Of a stretch of DNA of 64,000 nt, positions 24,306-33,503 are shown piece after piece. Source of the DNA: Paenibacillus_E sp052115445 (GTDB lineage Bacteria; Bacillota; Bacilli; Paenibacillales; NBRC-103111). Location: NCBI RefSeq assembly GCF_052115445.1, contig NZ_JBFRGR010000003.1, forward strand, positions 1 to 64,000. The letters are read 5' to 3'. The position numbers were made by a program, and so were the translations under genes. The notes beneath the pieces are model-generated. The model had not been told where the DNA came from. It made no database searches and saw only the letters and a list, made by a program, of their open reading frames with translations. Numbering within the stretch: position 1 is the first letter of the stretch; every line of letters begins with the position of its first letter.

Positions 24306-24623
24306 CTACCCACCAAACGCATCGCGAAATGCTTCTTTTAAAGTTTCCAACTCGACGTTCCATATAGGAGCGATCTCGGGGCCAACGTGTTCGCCGAACC
24401 AATCAGCAAGCAATCGACGATTGCTGCCATTCTCGACGATGAAGGGGAGATTCAGCATCACTTTTTTCACGTAGATCGTTTCAGCGGACTTGAGTTGCTC
24501 TGGGGTNAGCCAAATCTTGAGCCGCTTCACTGTTCGATATAGCTCCTTGTTGCATGCTCTCCGAATGGCACGAGCGTTGGGAAGCTGCTGTTTATGTCGT
24601 TCACTTTGTTTCTGATACACCAT
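24306..24623 (-). CDS. Hypothetical protein
   Basis: About 105 residues, very basic in the first half (RRACNKELYRTVKRLKIW) with a C-terminal NVELETLKEAFRDAFGG. I recall similar short proteins in Paenibacillus with no established function. The N at 24507 falls in codon CTN, which is Leu whatever the base. The start is uncertain: ATG 24623 has a distant GGAG; an open frame extends to 24707. Confidence 0.55.
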   Translation of the reverse strand: MVYQKQSERHKQQLPNARAIRRACNKELYRTVKRLKIWXTPEQLKSAETIYVKKVMLNLPFIVENGSNRRLLADWFGEHVGPEIAPIWNVELETLKEAFRDAFGG

Positions 24624-24694
24624 ACAGGGATCGACGCTCCTCTCTCTGTTATGTGTATGCACAGAGAGGGCGGAGAGCGACTCGAGACAAGGAC

Positions 24695-26902
24695 CTATTG
24701 CGCCCAAGTTCGTGGAGCATGTGTCGTCTTAGTCTCACGCGGCCCCATATGGGTCATCAGCGCAGGAAGCAGCATGCCTCGAACGAGGAAGGTGTCGATG
24801 AGAATACCTGCCGCCATGGCGAAACCAAACAGCAGCAGCTCCTGCAACGGCTGCGTCATTAAGACACAGAAGGTCGCCGCCAGCACGATGCCAGCGGAGG
24901 AGATGACGCCGCCCGTTAACGCCGCGCCACGTTGCACAGCCTCTCGCCAAGGATGGCGCCGCGCTTCCTCTTGCACCCTAGACACCAAAATGATGTTATA
25001 GTCTACGCCTAACGAGATGAGAAAGATAAACGTGTACACGGGCAGACGGTAGCTGAAGGCATCGTGTCCAAATCCGAAATGAAACACACTCCAGACAACC
25101 CCCATCGTAGCCGCGTAGGACAGCAGCATGGTAGCCATCATGGTAAGCGCCAATCGCAGGGAGCGGGCCTGCCAGATCAGCATAACGGTAATCAATAAGG
25201 TAATGAGTGAGAAAATAACCCATGTATCCCGTTGATTCATCGAACGGACATCAAGCTGCTCCGCCGTTTGGCCTGCGTAATGCAGGGTGAACTGGCCGGC
25301 CTCGAAGCCACTCTGCCCAAGCAAGGCATCGCTATTCTTACGTAAGCTAGAGATCACTTCTAGCGCAGCTTGATCATAGGGATTCATTGTCAGAATCAGC
25401 TGGAACTTCATCGTATGCTTAGGTAAATTGGCATTCCCAGGAGTTAACTCAGCTTGATTGACCCCCGGTGTTAGCGAACTAATCCCCTCAGATCCACGGA
25501 TCAGTCCAGTTAGCTTATCCATTTTGCTAATAAAAGCCTCATCCCAAACGATTTCTTTCTTCGCGTCCAAAAGAACAGTAACTGGCGCTAATTGCCCAGG
25601 AGGGAACTGCGCCTCCAACGTGTCAAAACCTTGTCTAGAAGAAATATCGCTAGGGAAGGATTTCATAAGATTAAACGAGTAGCGCATGCCTAGTGTAGAT
25701 ATCGCAGGTGCCACCAGAACGATAATGAGAACAAGAGCGGTTATCCGCGGCTTTGAGGTAACGCGAGTACTTACCCAAGCCCAGAAGCCGCGAGGCTCGT
25801 CATTCACAAGAACTGCATCATCCGTACGTGGAATAAACGGCCAGAAAGCTTTTCGCCCAATCAAGGCAAACATTGCAGGAATCAGCGTCAGTCCACCGAG
25901 CAGAATAACCACCATCGCGATGGAGAAGACAGGCGCAAAGTTATGATAGGGCTTGAATACAGCAGCGAATAACGTGAGCATGGCAATGAGCACGGTGCCG
26001 CCGCTGAAGAAAATCGGTTCAGCCACGTTGGAGAAAGCTTTCGACATCGCATCGTACTTAGAATCCGTTGTCCGCAGAGCGGAACGATAGCGCGCAATAA
26101 TAAATAAGCAGTAATCGGTCAGCACAGCGAAAAGTAAGATCATCATGATGGAGAGGGATTGCTTCTCGACGAAAATCCAGCCCATTTTGCCTGCTAAGCC
26201 TATGACCCTATCGACAACTGCATACACCATGCCTGCGATAACCAAGGGTAACAAAGCCAACAGCGGTGATCGGTATATGATGATTAAAATGATAAGAATG
26301 ATCCCCAGTGTGGCGAGCATTAGCACAAAATCGGCCTTTTTGAAGAGCATAATGGTATCGGATGAAATGCCAGCAGGACCTGTGATGTCAAGCTTCATAG
26401 CCCCCAAACCTTGCTGCTCGGACTTATGACGAATCTGTTCAAGTGTATCGTAAACAGGACCAGATGCCAGATCCTTTTGGAGAGAGACGGTTAACAAGAG
26501 CGTTGTACGATCTGCGGAAAATAAGAGCTCTTGTTGCGCCGCGGGCATTTGATGAAAAGGAAGAGAACGTGTGACGTATGCCGGTTTCTGATCAGAAGCC
26601 AGCCACGAACTGATGCCAGTTATAGCGCCTCGTTCAGCAGTCGTGATAGGGTGCTCGGAATGGAACACGAGGATGGCAGTTAAGCCGTCCGTGGAAGGAT
26701 AGGCCTCTTGTAATAACTGTTTAGCTTCTTCAGATAATGTATGGCCAGCTAAGCTGCCTTCACCGCCGCTTTGGGCGACTTCTTTGGAAGATGGTGCAAA
26801 TGCGCTTAATAAAAGGATGGCAGCTAGCCAGCTAATGAGTACAATTTTGACGCCTTTGGCACTGCTAACGAACTGGGCAAGACGTGTTAATGCATGTTTC
26901 AT
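24695..26902 (-). CDS. MMPL/RND family membrane exporter
   Basis: 735 residues with about 12 membrane helices in two repeats, each led by a large extracellular domain: one helix near 20, loop to about 190, helices to about 340, then a second helix, loop to about 550 and the last helices. MMPL signature residues are in the helix IMMILLFAVLTDYCLFIIARY and the paired ISLGVDYNIILVSRVQEEA, holding the proton-relay Asp and Tyr. It exports hydrophobic compounds with proton exchange. ATG 26902 before KHALTRLAQF is chosen. It sits 74 bp after a histidine kinase gene on the same strand, suggesting control by that system. Confidence 0.88.
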   Translation of the reverse strand: MKHALTRLAQFVSSAKGVKIVLISWLAAILLLSAFAPSSKEVAQSGGEGSLAGHTLSEEAKQLLQEAYPSTDGLTAILVFHSEHPITTAERGAITGISSWLASDQKPAYVTRSLPFHQMPAAQQELLFSADRTTLLLTVSLQKDLASGPVYDTLEQIRHKSEQQGLGAMKLDITGPAGISSDTIMLFKKADFVLMLATLGIILIILIIIYRSPLLALLPLVIAGMVYAVVDRVIGLAGKMGWIFVEKQSLSIMMILLFAVLTDYCLFIIARYRSALRTTDSKYDAMSKAFSNVAEPIFFSGGTVLIAMLTLFAAVFKPYHNFAPVFSIAMVVILLGGLTLIPAMFALIGRKAFWPFIPRTDDAVLVNDEPRGFWAWVSTRVTSKPRITALVLIIVLVAPAISTLGMRYSFNLMKSFPSDISSRQGFDTLEAQFPPGQLAPVTVLLDAKKEIVWDEAFISKMDKLTGLIRGSEGISSLTPGVNQAELTPGNANLPKHTMKFQLILTMNPYDQAALEVISSLRKNSDALLGQSGFEAGQFTLHYAGQTAEQLDVRSMNQRDTWVIFSLITLLITVMLIWQARSLRLALTMMATMLLSYAATMGVVWSVFHFGFGHDAFSYRLPVYTFIFLISLGVDYNIILVSRVQEEARRHPWREAVQRGAALTGGVISSAGIVLAATFCVLMTQPLQELLLFGFAMAAGILIDTFLVRGMLLPALMTHMGPRETKTTHAPRTWAQ

Positions 26903-26976
26903 GGCAGGTTCATTCCCCTCTCCTAAATCTACTTCAAATAGTAGGAGAGGAATATGAACGGATGATGAATGCAAGA

Positions 26977-28356
26977 TTACATTCGGGGCAGGCGGGCAGT
27001 GAACGTCGTCCCTTTGCCGAGCTCACTTTGCACATGAATGCTGCCACCGTGCAGCTCAATGATTTTCTGAACAATGGATAAACCAAGGCCAGTGCCAGCA
27101 CTGGCGCGGTTCCGTGCGCGATCCGCTTTGTAGAAGCGGGTGAAAATATGAGGCAGCTCCGTCTCTGACATACCAATCCCTGTATCTCGCACCACGACAG
27201 TGACCTCCGTCTCTGATGACCGAATCGCAATGTGTAACGCGTCATGAGGACGAGCATATTTGATACCATTCGTAATGAGGTTCAGCCAAACTTGATGCAG
27301 CAATTGGTGGTCGGCCGAGACGTCGGTTTCCGGTAGATCCAGTTCGATGTCGAGCTCCTTTTCCGACCATTGCCACTCCGTATGAATCAGAATTTGGCGG
27401 ATTTGTTCATCCAGCCGGTACATCGTGCGCTTAACTACAAGACTCTCTTTATCTAATGAGGCTAGCGTTAGCAGCTGTTTACTGAGGGAGGACAATCGTT
27501 TGCTTTCGTCTAAAATGATATGAAGATAGCGCTCCTTCTCCTCCTCGGAGGTCGTCTGATCCAGTATGGATTGGGCGAAGCCCTGAATCGAAGTTAACGG
27601 AGACTGGATTTCATGGGAGACATTGCCCACGAATTCCTGCCGCATAGCTTCTACCTGTTTGAGCGATTGCGCCATGAAGGTAAAATCTCGCGCAAGCTCC
27701 CCGATTTCATCCTGACGGGAAACGTCCATCTTCATTTCGTAGCTGCCGCCAACAATCCGTTTCGTAGCTTCTCGCAATTTTTTGACAGGCCTGACGATGA
27801 ATTGGGAAAAAATAATGATGAGAACGATGCTGAATAGGAAGGTAAGTCCGAGCAGGAAAGCCATCAGGACGCGCACGCCGCCGATCTGCTGTTCCAGATT
27901 AGGCCGTACAAACAAGGCATACGTTTTCCCTTGTACCTGAACGGGAACACCGATACTGTTGCGCAGGCTATTTTCAAAATAGCCGATAACCATCAGAAGA
28001 TGACGCTCCTGCAGCATCCCGCGGTACGTTTCTCCCGCTAAAACACGCTGAATTTGCTCTGGATCCAACTGCGTATGTTTATACGGCGTTCCATAGAAGG
28101 TCCCCGCCATCTGCTCATTCACGACATAAAGCTGGAATCCCATATTGGCAATATGTGTGAAGAATGTTGCAGGCTCGACCTGAGGCACTTCTTCATAAAG
28201 TGTGCGAATCTCCGTCGTTATTTTCCAAATTTGTTCCTCGTTCTGATCCCTTAATTTGGCTAGATAATACCAATTCGAAAGAAAGAGAGCGAGCACAGAA
28301 CTGACCATCGCGATGAGAATAAACGTAACAACGATGCGAAAATATAATGTTTTCAT
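26977..28356 (-). CDS. Membrane sensor histidine kinase (HssS-like)
   Basis: 459 residues: helix at about 6-28, extracellular sensor of about 130 residues, helix at about 165-187, HAMP, then HisKA with H-box FVGNVSHEIQSPLTSI and an ATPase domain with N box LITNGIKYA, G1 DTGIGM and G2 GTGLGLSIV. Partner of the response regulator, whose stop it overlaps by 4 bp (ATGA). The HssR-like partner suggests a haem or envelope-stress signal, but the sensor domain shows no residue that proves it. Confidence 0.88.
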   Translation of the reverse strand: MKTLYFRIVVTFILIAMVSSVLALFLSNWYYLAKLRDQNEEQIWKITTEIRTLYEEVPQVEPATFFTHIANMGFQLYVVNEQMAGTFYGTPYKHTQLDPEQIQRVLAGETYRGMLQERHLLMVIGYFENSLRNSIGVPVQVQGKTYALFVRPNLEQQIGGVRVLMAFLLGLTFLFSIVLIIIFSQFIVRPVKKLREATKRIVGGSYEMKMDVSRQDEIGELARDFTFMAQSLKQVEAMRQEFVGNVSHEIQSPLTSIQGFAQSILDQTTSEEEKERYLHIILDESKRLSSLSKQLLTLASLDKESLVVKRTMYRLDEQIRQILIHTEWQWSEKELDIELDLPETDVSADHQLLHQVWLNLITNGIKYARPHDALHIAIRSSETEVTVVVRDTGIGMSETELPHIFTRFYKADRARNRASAGTGLGLSIVQKIIELHGGSIHVQSELGKGTTFTARLPRM

Positions 28357-29033
28357 CCTTCCGTCACCTCAAGCTTGTAACCAAGTCCTCTCACCGTCGT
28401 AATCATAAAGTCACTAGTTTTCTCATAAAAACGCTCCCGCAGTCGCTTGATATGAACATCGATGGTTCGGCTGTCACCCTCATAATCCGTGCCCCATAGC
28501 ATTTGAATCAGTTGCTCACGCGTGAAAATGCGACCTGGATGACTCGCTAATTGGGCGAGCAGCTGGAATTCTTTGAGCGGCAGCAGCAGTGTTTCACCTG
28601 CGATCGTGACTTCATAGCTTTTGCGGTTGATGACCGTTTGACCAAGTGTAATCATCTCTGAGGAAACCAGCTGATATCGGCGCAATAACGCACGCGTACG
28701 GAAGAGGAGCTCCTTGGGCTCGAACGGCTTGACCACGTAATCATCGGTGCCTGAAGCAAAGCCTCGTTCTTTATCTTCAATCTCACCTTTGGCTGTCACA
28801 AGAAGAACTGGAATATCGTAATGCTCGCGGATTTCCGCGCATAGCTCCAGGCCGTCCCGCAGCGGCATCATGACATCGACAACGGCGAGATGAATTTGTT
28901 CGGTTTCCAACAGCCTCGAAGCTTGCTCACCGTCACTTGCTTCAAAGACCGCATACCCTTCTTTGGAAAAAAGGAAGCGCATGAGTTCGCGAATATGGGC
29001 ATCGTCATCGGCGACGAGTATATGTGTTTTCAT
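28353..29033 (-). CDS. OmpR-type response regulator (HssR-like)
   Basis: 226 residues. Receiver domain with acidic pocket DDD, phospho-acceptor Asp in VVDVMMP, Thr in LVTAKG and Lys in VVKPFEPKEL; winged-helix C-terminus (LPLKEFQLLAQL, IFTREQLIQMLWG, DVHIKRLRERF). Wording such as ERGFASGTDDYVVKPF and WGTDYEGDSRTIDVHIKRLR is very close to the haem-response regulator HssR. ATG 29033 follows GAAGGTG; the longer frame to 29063 has no site. Upstream gene of a kinase-exporter unit. Confidence 0.88.
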   Translation of the reverse strand: MKTHILVADDDAHIRELMRFLFSKEGYAVFEASDGEQASRLLETEQIHLAVVDVMMPLRDGLELCAEIREHYDIPVLLVTAKGEIEDKERGFASGTDDYVVKPFEPKELLFRTRALLRRYQLVSSEMITLGQTVINRKSYEVTIAGETLLLPLKEFQLLAQLASHPGRIFTREQLIQMLWGTDYEGDSRTIDVHIKRLRERFYEKTSDFMITTVRGLGYKLEVTEG

Positions 29034-29087
29034 TGGGGAAGCACCTTCTTCATAAGGAATCAATTGAGCTTGGCATCAGTGTAAACG

Positions 29088-29163
29088 AAAAAAAACCTTA
29101 ATGCCACTTCTGATATCGAGGCGTCTGCAGAGGACGTTTCGAGGAGCAGAAGAAGCTTAAGGT
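29088..29163 (-). terminator. Terminator of the cupredoxin gene
   Basis: Read on the minus strand, CCTTAAGCTTCTTCTG pairs with CAGAAGTGGCATTAAGG and is followed by T8. It separates the cupredoxin gene from the two-component operon. Confidence 0.6.
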
Positions 29164-29197
29164 AATGCTCGAATAACATCAGAACCAGTGCGGCCAT

Positions 29198-29644
29198 TTA
29201 ATAGACCTCGATATAGCCGATCATCGGACCATTATGCGCCATATCCGTATGCGTCATGCAGATGAGGCGATACGTCCCCGCTTGGTTGGCGGTAAAATGA
29301 ACGATCGTTTCTTTGCCTTTTTTGATCTCACCGGAGATATTGAGTCCTTCGATGAAAAAGGGGTGGCTCTCGCCATTGATGCCAAGGATGCTAAGCTTGA
29401 TATGCTCGCCTTTCTTAACGGCAATGGTGCCAGGGTCCCAGCGGTAAGCCTCGATGGTTTTGCCATCAGCTGTGGTGGATTTGAACTCCCCAACAACCAT
29501 GTGAATGGTGCGTTCTGCCGTGGGTTCGGCGAAGGTGGGCAAAATGCTTGCTCGATTCACATACAGCCATCCAATAAGAAGGATTAGAAGTGCGGCTGCT
29601 AGCTGATAGAAATGCTTGCGTTTGACAATCCATACTCGGGACAT
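29198..29644 (-). CDS. Membrane-anchored cupredoxin-domain protein
   Basis: 148 residues: one N-terminal membrane helix (about 11-28) and an extracellular cupredoxin domain (about 45-148). Possible copper ligands are His in NGESHPFFIEGL and the cluster CMTHTDMAHNGPM (Cys, His, Met), as in CoxII/nitrosocyanin-like small cupredoxins. It would bind copper or carry electrons at the outer face. AGGAGGCGG before ATG 29644 sets the start. A hexanucleotide repeat lies 58 bp upstream of its start codon. Confidence 0.82.
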   Translation of the reverse strand: MSRVWIVKRKHFYQLAAALLILLIGWLYVNRASILPTFAEPTAERTIHMVVGEFKSTTADGKTIEAYRWDPGTIAVKKGEHIKLSILGINGESHPFFIEGLNISGEIKKGKETIVHFTANQAGTYRLICMTHTDMAHNGPMIGYIEVY

Positions 29645-29702
29645 AGGGTCCGCCTCCTGTACAAGGGTCTTGTACATCTTATGCGGGGGCTTGTCAGCGC
29701 AT

Positions 29703-29762
29703 GAATTGGAATTGGAATTGCAAGTGCAAGTGCAAGTGCAAGTGCAAGTGCAAGTGCAAGTG
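29703..29762. repeat. Hexanucleotide microsatellite, ten units
   Basis: Three perfect GAATTG units (29703-29720) followed by seven perfect CAAGTG units (29721-29762). It lies between the HPP gene stop (29771) and the cupredoxin start (29644), in the position of the cupredoxin promoter. Such repeats can change length by slippage. Confidence 0.95.
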
Positions 29763-29770
29763 CAGTGCTC

Positions 29771-30253
29771 CTACCACCAATCTGTAGGGTAGGAGGTGCG
29801 TGTTGCCCGGTGGTACCCGCAGGCAACGAGCACGATCAGCGCTGCGCCGAGCAGCACCGGCGTGAGCAGGAAGCTCCATCCGGCGCCTGTGAGCATCACG
29901 AGCAGCGGGTCGGCGCCTGCGGGCGGATGCAGCGTGCGCGTCAGCTGCATAAGCGTGATGGCGGCGCCGACCGCGAGGGCGAGGCTCCACGCGTGCACGC
30001 CGATCGCGTGGAGGGCGCAGAGCCCGACGAGCGTGCTCAGCACGTGGCCGCCGATGAGGCTGCGGGGCTGCGCGAGCGGGCTCTGCGGGAGCGCGAAGGC
30101 GATGACGCAGGAGGCGCCGAAGGGCGCCATCAGCAGCGAGGTGTGGGCGAGGTCGCCGAGCAAGCTGCACAGCAGGATGGCGATGAAGCCGCCGATGCCG
30201 GGGATGAGTTTGATGAACAGGGGAGAGAGTCGTAGTCGAAGACGAGTGAACAT
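29771..30253 (-). CDS. HPP family integral membrane protein
   Basis: About 160 residues with four or five membrane helices. The family signature TLHPPAGADPLL is present, together with LMAPFGASCVIAF and PRSLIGGHVLSTLVG. Bacterial HPP proteins are linked to nitrite/nitrogen-oxide transport in some plants and cyanobacteria; role here is unknown. ATG 30253 has AGAGG ten bases before it; ATG 30274 is an alternative. The gene is far more GC-rich than its neighbours. Divergent from a LysR gene. Confidence 0.8.
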   Translation of the reverse strand: MFTRLRLRLSPLFIKLIPGIGGFIAILLCSLLGDLAHTSLLMAPFGASCVIAFALPQSPLAQPRSLIGGHVLSTLVGLCALHAIGVHAWSLALAVGAAITLMQLTRTLHPPAGADPLLVMLTGAGWSFLLTPVLLGAALIVLVACGYHRATRTSYPTDWW

Positions 30254-30369
30254 GTGGGGTGTGCCTCTTTTCATCGTGATATCCCTGATGGTATCATGAG
30301 TTTATGTATTTGAATAACGAATGATTATGATATCTAGTATTTGATAATCCGATGGGTGGTATGTTGGTT

Positions 30370-31284
30370 ATGCTGGAACAACTGGATGGACGAAGTATGA
30401 AAACCTTCGTTACGGTCATGGAGGAGAAGAGCTTCAGTAAAGCCGCTCAGAAGCTCGGTTACGTTCAATCCACGGTGACGATGCACATTCTTCAGTTGGA
30501 GCAGACCTTAGGACAGGCGCTTTTTACACGGTTGCCGCGCGGGGTTGAATTGACAGCAGCGGGCCGAGAGGTGGCGCCTTTTGCCTATCGATTCTTACAG
30601 TTGGGAGAATCCTTACAGGAGAAACTAACGGGCTTGCAAGAGCCCAAAGGTGTGGTGCGCCTGCGCGCGCTGGAATCGTTCTGCGTGCCGCATCTCCCGA
30701 TGATGCTGCCGACGTTGTTCGAGCAGTTTCCGCACATCCAGCTGCAGCTGGAAACGGGCTTTCAACGCGACATTGTTCAGGAGGTATCGGCGTACCGTGT
30801 AGATTTAGGCATTGTGCCGCGTGATCCCAAGGTGCGAAATCTCACTTTTATCCCGTTGCTCGTGGATGAATTGGTGTGGGTGGGGGCTCCGGCGCTAGTG
30901 AAGCGCATCGAGCTGGAAGGCTGGGAAGCGCTGGCACAGACACAGGTCATCGGCTTTGGCAGCCGCTGCATTTATCAATCATTGGCCTCTCAGGTACTGA
31001 TGACGGACAAAGGGCTTGCTACTTTTACCGAAATGGCCTTCGACAGCACGGAAATGCTCAAACAGACGATGATGTGCGGCATGGGCCTCTCCTTGCTGCC
31101 TGTCACTTCCGTTCAGAAAGAGCTGGAAGCGGGTCAGTTGCTTCGCGTTGAGTCGGAGACAGCGATTCCGTTGGAACATGGGCTGATTCACCGTGCCGGC
31201 AAAGAGCTCAGCGCACCTGTGGAAGCTTGCAAATCGCATATCTTGGCTTATTTCAGCAATGAGTTGCATACAAGTAGAGGATAG
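30370..31284 (+). CDS. LysR family transcriptional regulator
   Basis: 304 residues: winged helix-turn-helix at about 2-60 (KTFVTVMEEKSFSKAAQKLGYVQSTVTMHI) and a periplasmic-binding-like effector domain from about 90. Ligand unknown. ATG 30370 follows GGGTGG by ten bases; earlier ATGs at 30352 and 30361 overlap the site. It is divergent from the HPP gene, its likely target. Confidence 0.88.
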   Translation: MLEQLDGRSMKTFVTVMEEKSFSKAAQKLGYVQSTVTMHILQLEQTLGQALFTRLPRGVELTAAGREVAPFAYRFLQLGESLQEKLTGLQEPKGVVRLRALESFCVPHLPMMLPTLFEQFPHIQLQLETGFQRDIVQEVSAYRVDLGIVPRDPKVRNLTFIPLLVDELVWVGAPALVKRIELEGWEALAQTQVIGFGSRCIYQSLASQVLMTDKGLATFTEMAFDSTEMLKQTMMCGMGLSLLPVTSVQKELEAGQLLRVESETAIPLEHGLIHRAGKELSAPVEACKSHILAYFSNELHTSRG

Positions 31285-31376
31285 CGGCATGTCTATGATA
31301 GAATGTGGATGGGATTAGATTAGATTAGATTAGGCAATGGGTACAAGTTAGACCTCATAGGGGAAGTATTAGGCAT

Positions 31377-31563
31377 TTAATAGGAAAAACTACAGCTAAA
31401 TATGAGGATTTCAACGGCAGAATTAGAATACATGGAAAATATCCAGCTAATTTGCGGATTATAGGTAATTTCGAGTGGAATAGGCGAATTTAGATGGATA
31501 AAATCCAGCTATTTTCTTTCTTTTGACCCTATGGGCCCAATTAGATGTACTTTTTCCAGCTAA
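31377..31563 (+). repeat. Intergenic four-dyad array, copy C
   Basis: Right ends (GCTAA/GCTAT) of four motifs fall at 31399, 31450, 31512 and 31563, again 51, 62 and 51 bp apart. The 325-bp gap before the DedA gene also holds a short GATTA run at 31315-31331 and no gene. Confidence 0.85.
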
Positions 31564-31609
31564 GTAAGTTGCCAATGTATGGGAAAGTGAAACGAAGAGA
31601 GGGTTACGT

Positions 31610-32209
31610 ATGCATGAGTTGATTCAAAGTGTTTTGGTGTATTTGGAAGGTTTGGGGTACTGGGGAATATTCCTTGGACTTATGCTGGAGGTCATTCCGA
31701 ACGAATTGCTTTTAGCCTACGCAGGGTATCTCGTATCCAAAGGTCAAATTAACTTCGTAGGTGGTATGGTTTGCGCGGTCGTCGGGGGAACTTTGGCCCA
31801 AATCGTGCTATATTGGATCGGACGTTATGGCGGCAGGCCATTTCTGGAGAGATATGGCAAATACCTGCTGATCAGCAAGCATCATATCGATGTGGCGGAA
31901 AGCTGGTTTAACCGGTACGGCACGGGTATGATTTTTACAGCGAGATTTATTCCGATTGTGCGTCATGCGATCTCATTGCCAGGCGGTATGGCGAAGATGC
32001 CTTTGGGGAAATTCTCCCTTTACACGGCATTAGCTTTGGTTCCTTACTCCTTTCTGTATATTTATTTGGGCATGAAATTGAAGGACAACTGGGAGACGAT
32101 TGGCGAGTACGCAGGGCCTTATATTAAACCTTTGATTATCGCTGCGATCGTGCTGACAATCCTGTATGCGGGCTATCAATTTTATCTCAAAAGAAAAAAG
32201 AAAATCTAG
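31610..32209 (+). CDS. DedA family membrane protein
   Basis: 199 residues with the DedA/VTT pattern: an amphipathic start, LGLMLEVIPNELLLAYAGYL (the E-x-x-x-P motif), a Gly-rich segment GGTLAQIVLYWIGRYGGRPF and FTARFIPIVRHAISLPGGMAKM, the conserved F-x-R-x-x-P-x-x-R motif. DedA proteins act in lipid carrier recycling and membrane homeostasis; some are undecaprenyl phosphate flippases. Probably a separate transcription unit. Confidence 0.9.
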   Translation: MHELIQSVLVYLEGLGYWGIFLGLMLEVIPNELLLAYAGYLVSKGQINFVGGMVCAVVGGTLAQIVLYWIGRYGGRPFLERYGKYLLISKHHIDVAESWFNRYGTGMIFTARFIPIVRHAISLPGGMAKMPLGKFSLYTALALVPYSFLYIYLGMKLKDNWETIGEYAGPYIKPLIIAAIVLTILYAGYQFYLKRKKKI

Positions 32210-32285
32210 TAAGGTTGATTTGGCGGTTTCGCCTGCTTTTGATACAATGAATGAGAAATAGGATGATCCTGGGAGGATGACAACG

Positions 32286-32852
32286 ATGGGTGCAAATCTT
32301 GCTAGTAAGCTGGGTACTGGCCTCAAGCCGAAACAGTTTATCGAAAGTATGGAAAAAAATAAAGAGCAATTTTTAGCTTATTATGATGGCTTTGCTTGGG
32401 ACAATGAAGAGGATAAGGAATATTTCGAATCTCTTAACAATCGCGATGATCTTCGCTGCTTGATTATTGCTGCTGACTGGTGTGGCGACGTTGTTCGCAA
32501 CGTGCCTGTTGTATTCAAGGCTTTGGAAGATAGCGGCGTTCCAACCGAGGTTCTCATTATTGAGCAAAATTATGATGTAATTGATCAGTTCTTAACAGGC
32601 GGCGGACGTGGGATTCCGATCGTCGTATTCACAGATACAGGCGGATTCTCGCTTGGGCACTGGGGGCCTCGTCCGAAAAACGTGCAAGCGGTTATGACGC
32701 AGTTCAAGAAAGAAAATCCAGATCGCGATGCGGCAGATTATAACGAAAAAATTCAAGTAGCCAGAGCCGAAATGGGCCGTCAATATGGCGAAGGTAACGG
32801 ATATCATGCTGTTATTGTGAAGGAACTTCGTTCATTGATCGAGTCGTTCTAA
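32286..32852 (+). CDS. Thioredoxin-like protein with altered active site
   Basis: 188 residues. A thioredoxin fold is suggested by IIAADWCGDVVRNVPVVFKAL, strand VLIIEQN and the cis-Pro segment RGIPIVVFTD. The usual WCxxC is WCGD, so the second cysteine is missing and normal disulfide exchange is unlikely. This matches a Bacillales thioredoxin-family group of unknown role. ATG 32286 follows GGGAGG by nine bases. Only 20 bp separate it from the metallo-hydrolase gene, so the two are probably co-transcribed. Confidence 0.82.
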   Translation: MGANLASKLGTGLKPKQFIESMEKNKEQFLAYYDGFAWDNEEDKEYFESLNNRDDLRCLIIAADWCGDVVRNVPVVFKALEDSGVPTEVLIIEQNYDVIDQFLTGGGRGIPIVVFTDTGGFSLGHWGPRPKNVQAVMTQFKKENPDRDAADYNEKIQVARAEMGRQYGEGNGYHAVIVKELRSLIESF

Positions 32853-32872
32853 AAGGTGAGGGTGGCATCACG

Positions 32873-33496
32873 ATGATCAACATTCAATCCTTCGTCCTGG
32901 GTCCGGTTCAGACGAACGCGTACTTACTGTCGAATCCAGAGACGAATCAAGGTATTATTATCGATCCCGGTATGAATCCGAAGTCGCTGATTAAGAAAAT
33001 TGCCGACATGGATATCGTGGCGATTCTACTGACGCATGCGCATTTCGATCACATTGGGGGCGTTGACGAGATTCGTAAGCTCAAGGGCTGTCCGGTGTAT
33101 ATTCACGACCTAGAAGCCGATTGGCTGACGAATCCGAAGAAGAATGGCTCCGCTCGCTGGCCAGAACTTGGGACTTTAGTTGAGACGGACCCGGCAGAGT
33201 TCGCGCTGGATGAGGGGCAAGTGCTGGAGTTCCTGGGCATTAAGCTCAAGGTGTTCCACACCCCAGGCCACTCGCCAGGAAGCGTGAGCTTCTTGTATGA
33301 CAAACACCTGTTCAGTGGTGATGTGTTGTTTAAACTATCGGTCGGTCGTACCGACCTGCTTGGTGGAGACAACAATACCCTGCTGGATTCCATCCAGGAT
33401 AAGTTGTTCCTGCTGGATGACGACGTCATCGTCTACTCAGGGCACGGCGCCAAGACGACGATTGGCTTCGAACGTGAGAATAACCCATACGTGTAA
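32873..33496 (+). CDS. Metallo-beta-lactamase fold hydrolase (glyoxalase II-like)
   Basis: 207 residues. All five metal motifs are visible: IIDPG (strand before), THAHFDHIGG, HTPGHSPGSV, SGDVLF with the bridging Asp, and a final SGHG. Length and start MINIQSFVLGPVQTNAYLL match the small YqgX/GloB-like hydrolases that act on thioesters such as S-lactoylbacillithiol. ATG 32873 follows AAAGGTGAGGGTGG. Downstream partner of the thioredoxin-like gene. Confidence 0.9.
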   Translation: MINIQSFVLGPVQTNAYLLSNPETNQGIIIDPGMNPKSLIKKIADMDIVAILLTHAHFDHIGGVDEIRKLKGCPVYIHDLEADWLTNPKKNGSARWPELGTLVETDPAEFALDEGQVLEFLGIKLKVFHTPGHSPGSVSFLYDKHLFSGDVLFKLSVGRTDLLGGDNNTLLDSIQDKLFLLDDDVIVYSGHGAKTTIGFERENNPYV

Positions 33497-33503
33497 GGCG
33501 ATT

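Noticed and set aside
29694..30299. Several long frames on both strands over the HPP gene
   Set aside because: High GC keeps all frames open; only the minus frame with the HPP motif and membrane helices is plausible. One alternative frame even translates the microsatellite.
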